A stretch of 64,000 nucleotides of DNA from Linderina pennispora (GCF_002104995.1 NW_024468249.1:2604001-2668000); one strand, 5' to 3'; shown: positions 20,617-31,127, counted from the first letter of the stretch. The notes: generated by a model not told the origin, from the sequence alone. Translations and numbers: made by a program.

Positions 20617-23462
20617 CTACTGGTCTACCAGCTTGACGTTGGCAAACGGACTCATTGAGTACCAGCTGGCAATGACGTCAAAGCCATCGTCGCTGCTTTG
20701 CAGCTTGTCAAAGAACTCGGCATGCTTCTTGCTGTTGGTTTCCTGGCGCAGTCGCTCATCCTCGAGCCTCTGGTTCTGGGCTTTGCACCGTATGCAGCTG
20801 TCGGTCTCGTCGCCCAAGCACCGCTGATGGAACGAGTGCTTACACATAAAGTGGACGCTGGGCAGATCCAGCGGCGCCATACACGACGAGCACTTGGTGC
20901 TCTGAAACACCACCGGCTTTGTCTGCAGGTCGAGCATCTGGCTGTGGTGTTTCTTGAAGTCGGCCGCATATGCCACAACATCCTTCTCGTTCTGGGCAAT
21001 CCGCTGCGTGGTCGTCTCGATCTGCCGCTTGATGTACCCAGCGCACCATCCCGAGCGTCACACCCGACTCGCCGTCACCGCCCAGCGCCTGCAGCACACG
21101 CAGCGGCGACATCAGATTATGTCGCTCAATCGTCGCCAGACACTGCGCCAGCGACTGCTCGTTGTCAGCATGCTGCGGGTTGGCCGCAAAGTAGTGCAGC
21201 GCCTTGACATACAGGTCCGGTTGCTGCTCGCCATGCTTCACCAGCAGCTTCTGCATGTTGGCAACGTCGTCCTCCTCGATATATAGATCCAACAGCGCCG
21301 ATGCATCTCCGCGCTGCTCGTACAGGGCCGGCAATTCCGTCAGAAAAGTTGTTGGAGGCACAGAGAATGTATGCCCGGTCCCAGTCAATCTGTGCTGACG
21401 GATTGCGCAGCAGCTCCAGTGCGTGCTCTCCGCGGCGATTGCCGGGCAGCCTCCGTCTGTGCACGCAGCGGGGATTCGACGCCGCACAGGTAGAGCTCCA
21501 AGAGTGTGTTCCAGGCGGACTGCATGTCGCGCTCCTCGTCGGAGATCAGGCTGCTCGGATCCTGCCACCGCTTGGCAATGATGCTCTCCAGAAATGCCAC
21601 GAGCCAGGACGGCTGATCGGCAAACAGGTGCTGGATCTTGCGCAGCGAGAGCGCGCTGGACGGCAGCGACCGCAATAGTGAGCCGGTCTCACTTTCGTTG
21701 TCAGCCTCGTTGACCAGCACGCGGGCGATCCATGCTGTTGATACACACATCGACCAGCAGCTCTGTGGTCTCCTTGGGAAGACTGGCTAGGCAGCGGCGC
21801 CCAAACTCTGCTAGGTACACAGAAATGTCGGCGTCGTTGAGCTTGCGCATATATACCAGTGCAGCCTCGATGTCCTCCTGGTCCTCGACCTTGAGCTTCA
21901 GGTACATGCCCTGTCTTGTTGAACTTGTCGGCCAAGTACAGCGCCTGGCTATAGAAGCCCGCCTGGCGACACACGTGGATGGCAGTATCGATATCAAACT
22001 GGAAATCCTCCTGCGTGTGGATAAACTTGTCAAGGCGCTCCTCGTCGCGCAGCTTAGTATAGCAGTTCAGCAGCAGGGTTGTGTGGTCCGCCGATGCCAT
22101 GCCAGCAGCGTGCAGCTCCTGCAGGTACCCGGCCAGGCTGGCCAGACGCTGGGCATCCTAGATACTTGCGGATAACATACGACGGCTCAACGTACCCGAT
22201 GGTCTGTGTGTACTGTGACATGGCAGAGTCAAACTCGTCCTTGTTGTACAGCCAGTCACCGTACTTTTTGTAAATGCCAGCAACGCTCGCCTGGTCGTAG
22301 TTTCCGTTCTGGGCCATTTTGACCGCCAGCGGATATAGGTTCTGGCGGTACAGCGTGTCGAGCTTTTCAAGCAGGTCCTTCTCGTTGAAATGATCCAGTG
22401 TGCCGTGTCCGCCAAGCACAAACACACTGCCCCACTCGGCTGCCACGCCGCGCACACCCCCGGCTACTACACCTGTGTATGCGACTAGTTTGTTGCGTGT
22501 ATCGAGGATTGTGAATGTGGTTGCGTCGTTGTACGAATATGTCTTGGAATCACTAGGGCTGTTGGGCTGCGGCACAGGACTCTCGGCAGACCCCGTGTCA
22601 AGCAGATTGGGAGCCATGGCCGAGGGCACCGCCGTAGCCAGCAGCAGGTAGTGCTTGTAGTGCCGGAGCAGCACCTTGGGTGCATCGAAGGCAAAGCATG
22701 GACCGCGGCCATCCGCAGTGTAAAAGTAGATAGGCCTCGTCTCTGGCCACTACCAGTTCACGCTGTGCATTGACCATCGAGCACCCGATGCCGCACCCGC
22801 GCTCTTCCAGCACGTTTGGCTCCGCCCGAGCGCCCGACGAGCTTGCAGTGTCAAACACCAGCGTCTGAGCAGTCGTCGTTGCAAACAGCGCTACATTAGT
22901 GCCTGTGTCGTCTGTCGAGAAGTGCAGGTTGGTGATGGGTTCTGGTGCCAGATGCAATGTGCGCTGCTTCGTTGCCTTGCCCTTGGCGATATTGCCGCGA
23001 ATCAGCACAATATGGCCGCCAGCGAATCCCAGCGCGATCTGGCCGATTGATGGCGTAGCTGCAACTGCCGTCAAGGGGTAGGGCGTGGTGCTTGGCTGCT
23101 GGTATTTGACAGCGACAGGCTGGGTGTCGCCTTGTCGCAAAAGCCGGTCCACTGCCCACAGCTTGATGACTGGCCGTGTGGCTGCTGTGTTGACGTTTTC
23201 TTCAATGGTCAGCAACATGCGGCTCTGGTGGAAGGTGCACCATCTGCGTGATGCGTGTGCCGGGGATGTCGCCGGTGGCTACGAACGATTTGACTATTAA
23301 CGACCGGTTGACTATGTGAATGTACCCATCTGCGTCAGCCAGGAAAATGAGGTCGCCGCTGTTTGAGGCCAGGAGCAGCTCGGGCTTGGAAAACACCTCG
23401 GGCAGGCTGCCCAGCGTGTCGCGCTTGAAAAAGTGGAACTGCCTGAGCTGGAAATTCGCCAT
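20617..23462 (-). CDS. VPS11: VPS11, CORVET/HOPS core subunit (eight frame breaks)
   Basis: Vps11/Pep5, a core subunit of the HOPS and CORVET tethering complexes at endosomes and the vacuole. Start is ATG at 23462 (MANFQLRQFHFFKRDT). The N-terminal half is a WD40-like propeller (LLLASNSGDLIFLADADGYI, ALGFAGGHIVLIRG, TLDHFNEKDLLEKL). An alpha-solenoid follows (LYRQNLYPLAVKMAQ, YGDWLYNKDEFDSAMSQY, AGFYSQALYLADKF). The C-terminus is a RING-like finger: CSSCMAPLDLPSVHFMCKHS with FHQRCL and CIRC. Eight single extra bases are inferred, at about 23227-23231, 22733, 22157, 21909, 21730, 21442, 21344 and 21037, each beside a run of identical bases. The corrected length is 945 residues, normal for the family. 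Confidence 0.9.
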
Positions 23463-23836
23463 TTGAAAAACGTATAAAAAGTCTGGAGAGCTTGAATGCA
23501 AGAAAAAAAACACGCTAGGAGCCGTTGCACGCTTGCATAAACGCTAGACCGTGAGACGTCACAGCCAGCTCGAGCCGGGGACCCAAGGTCGCAGCCGGCT
23601 CGGCTGGCAGATAAGGCGGGCAGGTATGTGCGGGCACGTGAACTCGTTCCCAGGAGCCAGATATCTGCCGGGCTCAGTGGACGGCATTGATGCGTGCTGC
23701 AGTTTTGCATGTGCTAAAGGGGTATCTATCGCCTCACCCTTCTTCTTCCCACTTGCTCGCTACTTGTTTTTTCTCTTTCTCCAATTCCAACTCTTAGACA
23801 CCTGTCTCGCTATATTCTCGTACAGATACAACAGCC
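23463..23836. promoter_or_regulatory. Shared divergent promoter region VPS11 / ETFA
   Basis: 374 bases between two divergent start codons, so both promoters must lie here or in the 5' ends. A CT-rich stretch (23740-23800) precedes ETFA. No specific factor site is claimed. Confidence 0.5.
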
Positions 23837-24982
23837 ATGTTTGCCCCTATTCGCACCAGCCTCAGCCGCAGTGTCTGCTCTGAAGAACGTATGTTTTTTG
23901 CGGCGCATAAAGTATTCTCCGAGGGACGCAGAAAATATTCCCAGGGCTGGCCAGATAACACTAGATACTAACACCCCCGTGCGCCATTGCTATAGGGAGC
24001 TCTTGCGCGCATGTACGCCTCACAGCGGGCCGGCCTTGCCTCGCTCGTGTTTGTCGAGGCCAAGGGCAGCGGCATTGACGAAGGCGCTCTGAACGCAATC
24101 ACAGCGGCGCGCAAGCTGTCGGGCCCCGTCACGGCAGTTGTGGCCGGATCCACTGCCGATGCCGCCGCCAAGGCCGTGGGCAAGATCGAGGGAGTCGACA
24201 AGGTCATTGTGGCCAAGGACGCCGTGTTTGATCCATGCGCAGCCCGAGTCGACGGCTACCCTTCTGCAGGCGATCCAGAAGCAGGAGTCGTCCACTCACG
24301 TGTTCGCCGCACACACTGCTGCGGGCAAGAGCATCATGCCGCGCCTGGCCGCGCTGCTCGACACGCAGCAGATCTCCGACATCACCGCTGTCGAGAGCGA
24401 GGACACGTTTGTGCGGCCTGTGTACGCCTGGCAATGCCATTGCCACCGTCAAGAGCAGCGATGCTGTCAAGGTCATTACCGTGCGCACCACTGCATTCCC
24501 AGCTGCTGCCGCTGCTGAGTCGGCCGCCGCTGAGGAGGCGGCACCGCAGGTCGATGCCAAGCCGCTGACACAGTGGGTGCGTGAGGATGTGGTCAAGAGC
24601 GACCGCCCGGATCTGGCCAGCGCCAAGCGCGTTGTCGCCGGAGGCCGTGCCGTCAAGTCTGCCGAGGGCTTCCAGGTCATCTATGATCTAGGCTGACAAG
24701 CTGGGTGCTGCCGTTGGTGCGTCGCGCGCGGCCGTCGATGCCGGGTACTGCGACAACAGCCTGCAGGTAGGCCAGACCGGCCGCATCGTCGCCCCCGAGC
24801 TGTACATTGCCATTGGCATTTCCGGCGCCATCCAGCATCTGGCTGGAATGAAGGACAGCAAGACCATCGTGGCCATCAACAAGGATGCTGATGCGCCTAT
24901 CTTCCAGATCGCCGACTACGGCCTTGTTGGCGACCTGTTCACCATCGTGCCCGAGCTCATGGAGAAGATCGAGGCCAAATAG
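23837..24982 (+). CDS. ETFA: Electron transfer flavoprotein alpha subunit (one intron, four frame breaks)
   Basis: Alpha subunit of mitochondrial electron transfer flavoprotein, passing electrons from acyl-CoA and other dehydrogenases to ETF-ubiquinone oxidoreductase. Exon 1 23837-23888, intron 23889-23995 (GTATGT...TATAG, branch-like CTAAC near 23968), exon 2 from 23996 ([20 protein letters not shown]). The FAD-binding C-terminal domain is clear: [72 protein letters not shown] and [13 protein letters not shown]. Extra bases are inferred at CC 23876-23877, CC 24233-24234, CC 24427-24428 and GG 24691-24692; correction gives 344 residues and restores [11 protein letters not shown] and [12 protein letters not shown]. 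The N-terminus looks like a mitochondrial presequence. Confidence 0.92.
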
Positions 24983-25363
24983 GCTGCTTTCAATGTGACG
25001 CACTAAGCGAAATAGAAAATGAGGCCACTTGGTTAAACCGTTTATCCACGCCTGCATGTCCGTTGCTGCCGCCTTATCTGTTTGTGCACCCCCGCACGCA
25101 CCACTGCTGGGCTGTTTCGGGTACGTGGGAAAAACGGGAACCTGACTAGTTGAGCCACTTTTTTGTTTGCCGTTCCTGTGTCAGCAGAGACTGAGCGGTG
25201 CTCTGCCTCCCCCGTGCGCAGAACGGAAAGGATCTGCCATCAGAGATGTACCCGTGACAGAAGCCGACCGTGGGAGTAAAAGCCGTAAAGGCGTGGACCA
25301 AACGGCCGCCCATTCGCCAGCCTGATACCGGACACCGCTAGCATAGATTACACGCACTGCGGG

Positions 25364-25370
25364 TATAAAA
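25364..25370 (+). promoter_or_regulatory. TATA box of homogentisate dioxygenase
   Basis: TATAAAA, 107 bases upstream of the HGD start codon. The leader between them carries a T10-11 run and CT-rich DNA just before AACGCAAGC...ATG. This spacing recurs at other promoters in the window. Confidence 0.6.
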
Positions 25371-25470
25371 GCGAGGAGTGCGGCGGGAGGGTCCGTGAGA
25401 AACATCGCATCTCTTCTCCTCAACACTACTGCAAACCCACTTTTTTTTTTTCAGCAACGCAAGCAACCCA

Positions 25471-26815
25471 ATGTCTTCAGCCGCCGCCACCCACAGCGAC
25501 CCGTACGAGTACCAGCCCGGCTTTGGCAACCACTTCTCGTCGGAGGCTCTCCCAGGCGCTCTGCCCGTGGGTCAGAACACTCCCCAGGTGTGCCCGTACG
25601 GGCTCTACGCCGAGCAGCTCTCGGGCACGGCCTTCACCGTGGGTCCGTGCCGGCAACCAGCGCACCTGGCTGTATCGCATCCACCCGGCGGTCATGGCAC
25701 AAGCCCTTTCGAGCCGTTCCTCCCCGGCCAGCACCAGGTTGTCGGTCAGCTTCGACGCACACACAACTGAGATCACGCCGACGCAGATCCGCTGGCTGCC
25801 GTTTCGGAGATCCCCGAGTCGGAGCCGCTGGACTTTGTCACCGGTCTGCGCACAATCGGCGGGGCCGGCGACACCGCCCTGAAGAGCGGTCTGGCCGTCC
25901 ACATCTACACGGCCACGCAGAGCATGGATAAGCGCGCGTTCTGCAACTCGGACGGCGACCTGCTGATTGTGCCGCAGCAGGGCCGTCTGGACGTGCAGAC
26001 CGAGTTTGGTCCGATCATGGTGGCGCCGAACGAGATCGCCGTGATCCAGCGTGGCATCCGCTTCTCCGTCGGCCTGCCGGACGGACCGAGCCGCGGATAC
26101 ATCCTGGAGGTCTACGATAACCACTTTGAGCTGCCGGACCTGGGCCCCATTGGCGCCAACGGCCTGGCAAACCCACGCGACTTCCAGACGCCGACGGCAA
26201 AGTACGAGCACACAAGCGACTCCATGGGAGATCGTCAACAAGTACCAGGGTGAGATGTTTGCTGCGCAGCAGGACCACTCGCCCTTTGATGTTGTCGCAT
26301 GGCACGGCAACTACGCCCCGTACAAGTACGACCTGGCCAACTTTAACGTCATCAACTCAGTCAGCTACGACCACATCGACCCGTCCATTTTCACTGTCCT
26401 GACCTGCAAGTCGGCTCATCCGGGCACGGCTGTGGCAGACTTTGTCGTGTTCCCGCCGCGCTTCGAGGTGCAGCAGCATACGTTCCGCCCGCCCTACTTC
26501 CACCGCAACTGCATGAGCGAGTTCATGGGCCTGATTCACGGCGAGTACGAGGCGAAGAAGGGCGGGTTCCTGCCCGGTGGCGCCAGCCTGCACTCGATGA
26601 TGACGCCGCATGGCCCTGACGCCAAGACTGTCGAGAACGCCACTACGCGCGATCTGCTGCCTGGCCGTGTTGCTGACAACACCATGGCCTTTATGTTCGA
26701 GTCCATGTTCCAGCTGAGAGTGACAAAGTGGGCCGTCGAGCACAAGCAGCGCGACCACGACTACTACAAGGCCTGGCAGAACATCCCGATCACATTCAAC
26801 CCGGACCAGATCTAA
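25471..26815 (+). CDS. HGD: Homogentisate 1,2-dioxygenase (seven frame breaks)
   Basis: Iron-dependent ring-cleaving dioxygenase of phenylalanine/tyrosine catabolism, converting homogentisate to maleylacetoacetate. Diagnostic sequence includes [78 protein letters not shown]-like [39 protein letters not shown] (iron ligands) and [16 protein letters not shown]. One extra base is needed at each of 25641-25651, GG 25695, TTT 25707, GG 25744, TTT 25802, GG 25806 and CC 26222. With all seven removed the product is 445 residues, exactly the length of human HGD, which argues strongly that they are sequence errors. No other tyrosine-pathway gene is adjacent. Confidence 0.93.
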
Positions 26816-26857
26816 TGTCTTTTATGTGAATAACATCCATCCCCCTTTCTTTCCTTT

Positions 26858-27487
26858 CTATTGCAGCGGGTTTAGCAGATGGTGCAGAATCCGCTGCTGC
26901 CGCTCCATTACATCTACGCTGGACGAGGGGAAGAACTCTGGAACCCCCATGCTCTGCAGCATCATTTGCTGTCGGTACCGCAGGTCGTCGAGTTTCTCGA
27001 TAGCCCGGCGGTCTGCACGCTCCAGCGCGAGTCGGTGCTGCCTGGCCATCTCCTCCTTCTCCTTACTGCTGACGCTGTGCACCATTTCGCGCGCCAGCAG
27101 CTGCTGCATTGCCTTTTCGTTTTCGCGCTCAATCGCTTGCCGGTGCTCCCACAGTCGCCGCTCAAAGCCGTGCTGCGCCATACACAGCTCCTGCAGCTGT
27201 CTCAAGACCTCCGGCGACACATGCAGATTGGCGAACTCGTCCGCTGGCTCTGCTGGATCGACGGGTGCGGGCTCGGATGGCTGCTCAATTATTGTATGAT
27301 CAGTGCCCGTGAATATGTCGGGTGCTGGCTGCACTGCCCATTTGGATGTGTCTGGCTCGCCCTCGTAGCTCGCCCTCTGTCGCTTCGTTACTGGCGAGTC
27401 TGGGGCTTCATTCGGCGCCCAGGCAGGTGCTGCGCTTGGCCGACTCTTGGCGTAGCAGGTCCTCGGGCGAAAATACTGGCCGCTCAT
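26858..27487 (-). CDS. DGCR6-like coiled-coil protein
   Basis: A 209-residue protein starting at MSGQYFRPRTC (27487). The first third is low-complexity and Pro/Ala-rich. From about residue 85 there is a long charged helix (LWEHRQAIERENEKAMQQLL ... LALERADRRAIEKLDDLRYR) ending QQMMLQSMGVPEFFPSSSVD then ILHHLLNPLQ. This helix followed by a QQ-x2-L-x3-GV-x2-F element is reminiscent of the DGCR6 family C-terminus, but I cannot confirm homology by eye. Intact frame. It converges on HGD, 42 bases from its stop. Function unknown. Confidence 0.5.
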   Translation of the reverse strand: MSGQYFRPRTCYAKSRPSAAPAWAPNEAPDSPVTKRQRASYEGEPDTSKWAVQPAPDIFTGTDHTIIEQPSEPAPVDPAEPADEFANLHVSPEVLRQLQELCMAQHGFERRLWEHRQAIERENEKAMQQLLAREMVHSVSSKEKEEMARQHRLALERADRRAIEKLDDLRYRQQMMLQSMGVPEFFPSSSVDVMERQQRILHHLLNPLQ

Positions 27488-27722
27488 AACTTGGTGGGGA
27501 ATAATACATACGCAATAGACCGTGATAATATAGACATGGCGATATACCAGCGCCATGCTTTGACCTACACCTATGTGTGCGCTCAATCGCCCCGGCTCGT
27601 TTTGGGGTCTGCCTCAAGCACTGCTGAATGGCGAAACAAAAAAATAAAATAAAACTCCGTATATTAAGAAACAGTAGCAGAAAGGTGATGGCGTATTGCT
27701 ACTTACTATCTCCCCCTATCTT

Positions 27723-28406
27723 TCAGAGCTTCTTCTTGGTCGCAGCCGTAGTGCTCGCCACTGCCTTCTTGGGCTTGGTCTCACCGCCCAGGACCTTGCG
27801 GCGCTGGCGGATCATGTGCGTATACAGCTTGTACAGCACAGGCGGGTAGTTGATAATGTTCAGCAGCAGGAACCCCTTGAAGGCTGGCCGAATCGCACCG
27901 GCAAACGGCAGCGCCGCCCACATCTCCAGCATCTCGCCCGAGAAGCCAGTCGGATACAGAACGTAAAACAGCGTGTACCGCAGATACAGCAGCGTCGGCG
28001 ACTGGATGCCCAGCAGCGACAGCGTGTAGTGGCTGTACCGCACGCACTCAGTGATCGACCATGCCAGCAGAATCAGAACGAAGCCGTACGAGGCACGCAC
28101 CTCGGGCTGGTCAAACACATACAGCGTGCCCCAGACCAACAGCAGCCGTGAGTACACTTGTGTGAGAACCGGCAGAACGCTCGAGCGCACAAAACCAAGC
28201 AGCGAGTGCACGATCTCCAGGAGCGCACCTGTCTGCACGTAGATTACCGCATAGCCGACCTGGTCGAACAGCCCCGAGAGGTCGGTGCCGTGCTCCAAAA
28301 GATATGTCACGGTTTGGAAGAGCACGTAGGACCAGCCAACGAACGATGCGGCATTGTAGGCTACCAGATACGAGTCGACCAGGCTGTTGGATTTCTTTTG
28401 CGCCAT
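27723..28406 (-). CDS. PHS1: 3-hydroxyacyl-CoA dehydratase (PHS1/HACD)
   Basis: ER-membrane dehydratase for the third step of very-long-chain fatty-acid elongation. 227 residues with about six hydrophobic helices. Hallmarks are LEIVHSLLGFVRSSVLPVLT, QVYSRLLLVWG, AWSITECVRYSHYTL and YVLYPTGFSGEM, where Tyr and Glu seven residues apart are the catalytic pair. The C-terminus ends KKKL, a dilysine-type ER-retrieval signal. Start ATG at 28406 gives MAQKKSNSLVDSYL. Intact frame. It is divergent from VPS25 with 324 bases between starts. Confidence 0.93.
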   Translation of the reverse strand: MAQKKSNSLVDSYLVAYNAASFVGWSYVLFQTVTYLLEHGTDLSGLFDQVGYAVIYVQTGALLEIVHSLLGFVRSSVLPVLTQVYSRLLLVWGTLYVFDQPEVRASYGFVLILLAWSITECVRYSHYTLSLLGIQSPTLLYLRYTLFYVLYPTGFSGEMLEMWAALPFAGAIRPAFKGFLLLNIINYPPVLYKLYTHMIRQRRKVLGGETKPKKAVASTTAATKKKL

Positions 28407-28730
28407 TTTTAATGAATAGAGTTTGCAATACGTGGATGATGGAGAGACGAGAAGGCAAGAAAGAGGCGGCGTGTGAAAGCGGGCGGTGGTATCAACCCCT
28501 CGATTTCCCCCAGCCAGTGTTCTCTAGCACTCGGCGGCTTTCTGTTTCCCCTCCACACCAGGCCGAGCCGAGCCGGGAGCCAGTCGCCTGTTGGCTCGTG
28601 CCTCTTCGTCACCGCCGGCTTGGCTGGGCTTGGCTTCTCTTTGCTCGGCACGGTATTCCTTTTTCTTGCGTCTACTTGTATTGGCCTGCCCCCTCTTAAT
28701 TCCACTACCACTTTTGTACTTCTTGTCAGC

Positions 28731-29517
28731 ATGAACAGGACGACGGCAACAGCCACAGAGCAGTTTGAGTTCCCTGAAATCTACAGCTTCCCGCCATTCT
28801 TCACGTAAGGCATAGCCCACGTTGGTGTTAGAATAGAACCCTATGGCCTGCCTTTCGCAAGGCTTGCGCTCAATGCGCGGGTGCCCATTTTAGTCCACCA
28901 GTTCAGGTATCTAAAAACTGAAACCTCCCTCTCGTTATTATCTGCATCAATAGGCGGCAACCCGCAGAGGCGACATGGCAGGAGCAGCGGCGGCTCTGGT
29001 GCAACCTGGTTCTGTCCTTTTACCGGCACACGCGCCAACACACAATGACACTATCTGAAGCAGTGCTTTCGCCACCATTCCACAACTACCAGATCAAGCG
29101 CATACTGCGCGTCGATGTATTGCGGGAGATCGTCGACGAGCTGGTGAAGCAGGGGAATGCCGTGTGGGTTGGCCCGAAGCACACAAAGGACATGTGCTTA
29201 GTGTTTTGGCGCAAGCCCGAGGAGTGGGCGGCTATGATCCACCAGTGGGTTACCGATCGGGGGATGATCAATACCGTGCTGACGGTGTATGAACTGACGA
29301 ATGGCGATGACACTGGTGACCAAGGTAGGTGCTGCCGTTGATAGACTGTAGAGATATGGTAGCATTTCAACTAATGAGAATGTGCTTGGGTGTAGAGTTC
29401 AGCGGGCTTGATACTGTTGTTTTGAGGCGGGCGTTAGATATCCTGCAAAGCCAGGGAAAGGCACAGCTGTTTGTTGGTTCCTCCGACGATGACCTTGGCG
29501 TCAAGTTCTTTGCTTAG
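28731..29517 (+). CDS. VPS25: VPS25, ESCRT-II subunit (three exons)
   Basis: ESCRT-II subunit Vps25, which links ESCRT-I/II to ESCRT-III during multivesicular-body sorting. Exons: 28731-28804, 28954-29324 and 29396-29517; introns of 149 and 71 bases (donors GTAAGG and GTAGGT, acceptors ATAG and GTAG). The spliced product has 188 residues: FPEIYSFPPFFT at the N-terminus (the PPFF motif), WCNLVLSFYRHTRQ, SPPFHNYQIKRILRVDVL, two winged-helix domains with VFWRKPEEWAAMIHQWVTD and TVYELTNGDDT, and a final LGVKFFA. Junctions restore family sequence exactly (GDDTGDQ then EFSGLDTVVLRRAL). No frame breaks. Confidence 0.95.
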
Positions 29518-29883
29518 TTATATGCGTCATAAAATACATGTATGTGTTACCAATACTCGATTCTTATATATACTGATGTACAGAAAACACCACCAGGCTG
29601 CTGTGCATTCGTGCTTTGCGTGCATTGTGAAGTGCGCTCAATACAAATGCATGTGCTCTATTTCCTTATTGCTGCTGCGCTAAGATGTTTCGTATATGCT
29701 TCTTGCTTGGTATCTGGTAAAGGCCAAATGTAGACCTCGCAATAAATGTTTGGCTAGAAAACCACACCCCAGTGCAATAATCATCGCTGCAGTGGTCTTG
29801 ACGGAGTCTGCATGAAAGCCTCAGTTCCTTGAGTCCACCAAAAAACAAATGCTCACGGCAGCAACCTCACCACTCGTACCGAC

Positions 29884-29890
29884 TATAAAA
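29884..29890 (+). promoter_or_regulatory. TATA box before an interrupted frame
   Basis: TATAAAA followed by a CT-rich leader and ATG at 29964, 80 bases on. The arrangement resembles the intact promoters of this window, although the frame it serves is interrupted. Confidence 0.4.
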
Positions 29891-29963
29891 GACTTGACCC
29901 ACTCTTTTTCCTTTCTGTTTATCCGTTCTCTTTACTGCTATCTCATTTCTCTATATTCTTGCC

Positions 29964-30170
29964 ATGGTCTCAACATACCTTCTGGCCCACATTGATCGCA
30001 ACACCATCCGTCCCTGCATCATTGATATACTATGGCCTTTTATTGACGGTGAAAACGAGCAGTAGGCTATCGAGCAGTAGGCTATAAATCAGCAAGGCCA
30101 TCGCAAAATCTCTTTTGTTGTGCTAGAGGGGACAACTTCATGGTCTACAGTGTTTCTGGTGGCCCATTAA
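29964..30170 (+). pseudogene. Possible relic gene: start region with two in-frame TAG stops
   Basis: ATG at 29964 opens MVSTYLLAHIDRNTIRPCII and runs 33 codons to TAG at 30063. The same frame continues through a second TAG (30078) to TAA at 30168, giving 68 codons with two internal stops. The second stop arises from an exact 15-base tandem duplication. Promoter-like DNA precedes it. I recognise no family. It may be a decayed member of a lineage-specific family, or a short peptide. Confidence 0.3.
30056..30085. repeat. 15-base perfect tandem duplication
   Basis: CGAGCAGTAGGCTAT occurs twice back to back. The unit is five codons in the frame from 29964 and carries a TAG stop, so the duplication copies the stop without changing frame. 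Confidence 0.95.
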
Positions 30171-30203
30171 AGTGCGACTGCATCTCTCGGAACTGCATTA
30201 TTC

Positions 30204-30608
30204 TTATGACGTGGTACCATGGCAATGATCCAGATATGTGGTCTTGAACTCCAAGCGGTGGCCACAAAAGTCCTTGACCAAAACACCGCTCTGATATAGC
30301 TCATAAATACTCATGACATCCTGATACCTCAGAATATGATAGGTGGCGCCTTCTGAGAACCGTCTAGCAGGCGTCCTGGTGATCTTCATGCTTGTGTCTT
30401 TGCCACCATACGTGCCCCAAATGACGTGGCCAAGACAGCCACGCAGTCTCCCGGGGCACTGGATGGTAGAACCTTTAACGAATATACTCTGGTTGTCCGA
30501 GTCTGCGGCACGTATTTCGTTGTCGTTGTCGTTGTTTGTCTTCTTGAACAAGAGCTCCGATGAGTTGCAGGGGATATCACTCAAATATCCGATCGCTGAT
30601 GGCAGCAA
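30204..30608 (-). pseudogene. Possible protein-kinase-like N-lobe fragment
   Basis: A 134-codon frame beginning at or after 30608. It has a segment with the feel of a fungal (FunK1-like) kinase N-lobe: VIWGTYGGKDTSMKITRTPA (possible ATP-binding Lys), RRFSEGATYHILRYQDV (helix-C-like Glu) and IYELYQSGVLVKDFCGHRLE (hinge region). The frame stops before any HRD or DFG motif, and no continuation of a catalytic lobe is evident downstream. If homologous, it is truncated and inactive. By-eye resemblance only. Confidence 0.3.
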
Positions 30609-30911
30609 CGAGACCAGGAACCAAATGACTCTCTCGAGATATAACTACTGATCAAACTATCTATTCTACGCAAGGGTCGTTGGCAAGTACCAGTACACTT
30701 TACGCAGTCAGATTCAGCACGGCACATCGCGTATTTATGTAGCATGGCTTGCCTGCCTGGCATCGCTTTTGACAAGTCTAGTACCTAAGGTGTGTTGGCT
30801 AAGACTAGGTAAATGTTGAGTTTGTTGTAGAATACATTTAAAACCGATAAAGAAAAGCATATCTGAAACAAAACGCGAATAGCAACGCCGCATATATGCC
30901 TGTTGCGGCGC

Positions 30912-31127
30912 TCAGCTTCCAGCAGCAGTTGTGCAGCTGTAATCGGTGCTTGCCAGCTCTGATCCGTCATCGACGCCTATCGGGTAGGCTTGGCCATAGT
31001 CTATGTCTCTTTTAGTAATGCGTGGATGCCCATATATGGATTCAAGCAATGCCTGTTCATTCCCGACTTTTGGCGCTGTGTAGACTCCTGCTTGCAGATG
31101 TGCAGTAGCAGATTTGATTAATGCCAT
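30912..31127 (-). CDS. Unrecognised small frame (71 aa)
   Basis: A 71-codon frame from ATG at 31127: MALIKSATAHLQAGVYTAPK ... ESIYGHPRITKRDIDYGQAY ... ending CTTAAGS. Composition is protein-like and it is preceded by A+T-rich DNA, but there is no recognisable domain or partner. It shares the intergenic region with the divergent glucosidase gene. It could be a first exon, a small protein or chance. Confidence 0.25.
   Translation of the reverse strand: MALIKSATAHLQAGVYTAPKVGNEQALLESIYGHPRITKRDIDYGQAYPIGVDDGSELASTDYSCTTAAGS

Noticed and set aside
18314-26815. A cluster of true pseudogenes
   Set aside because: VPS11, ETFA, HGD and IMPase are conserved without interruption between the breaks, with no missing-base frameshifts or lost catalytic residues, and any in-frame stops arise only after a shift.
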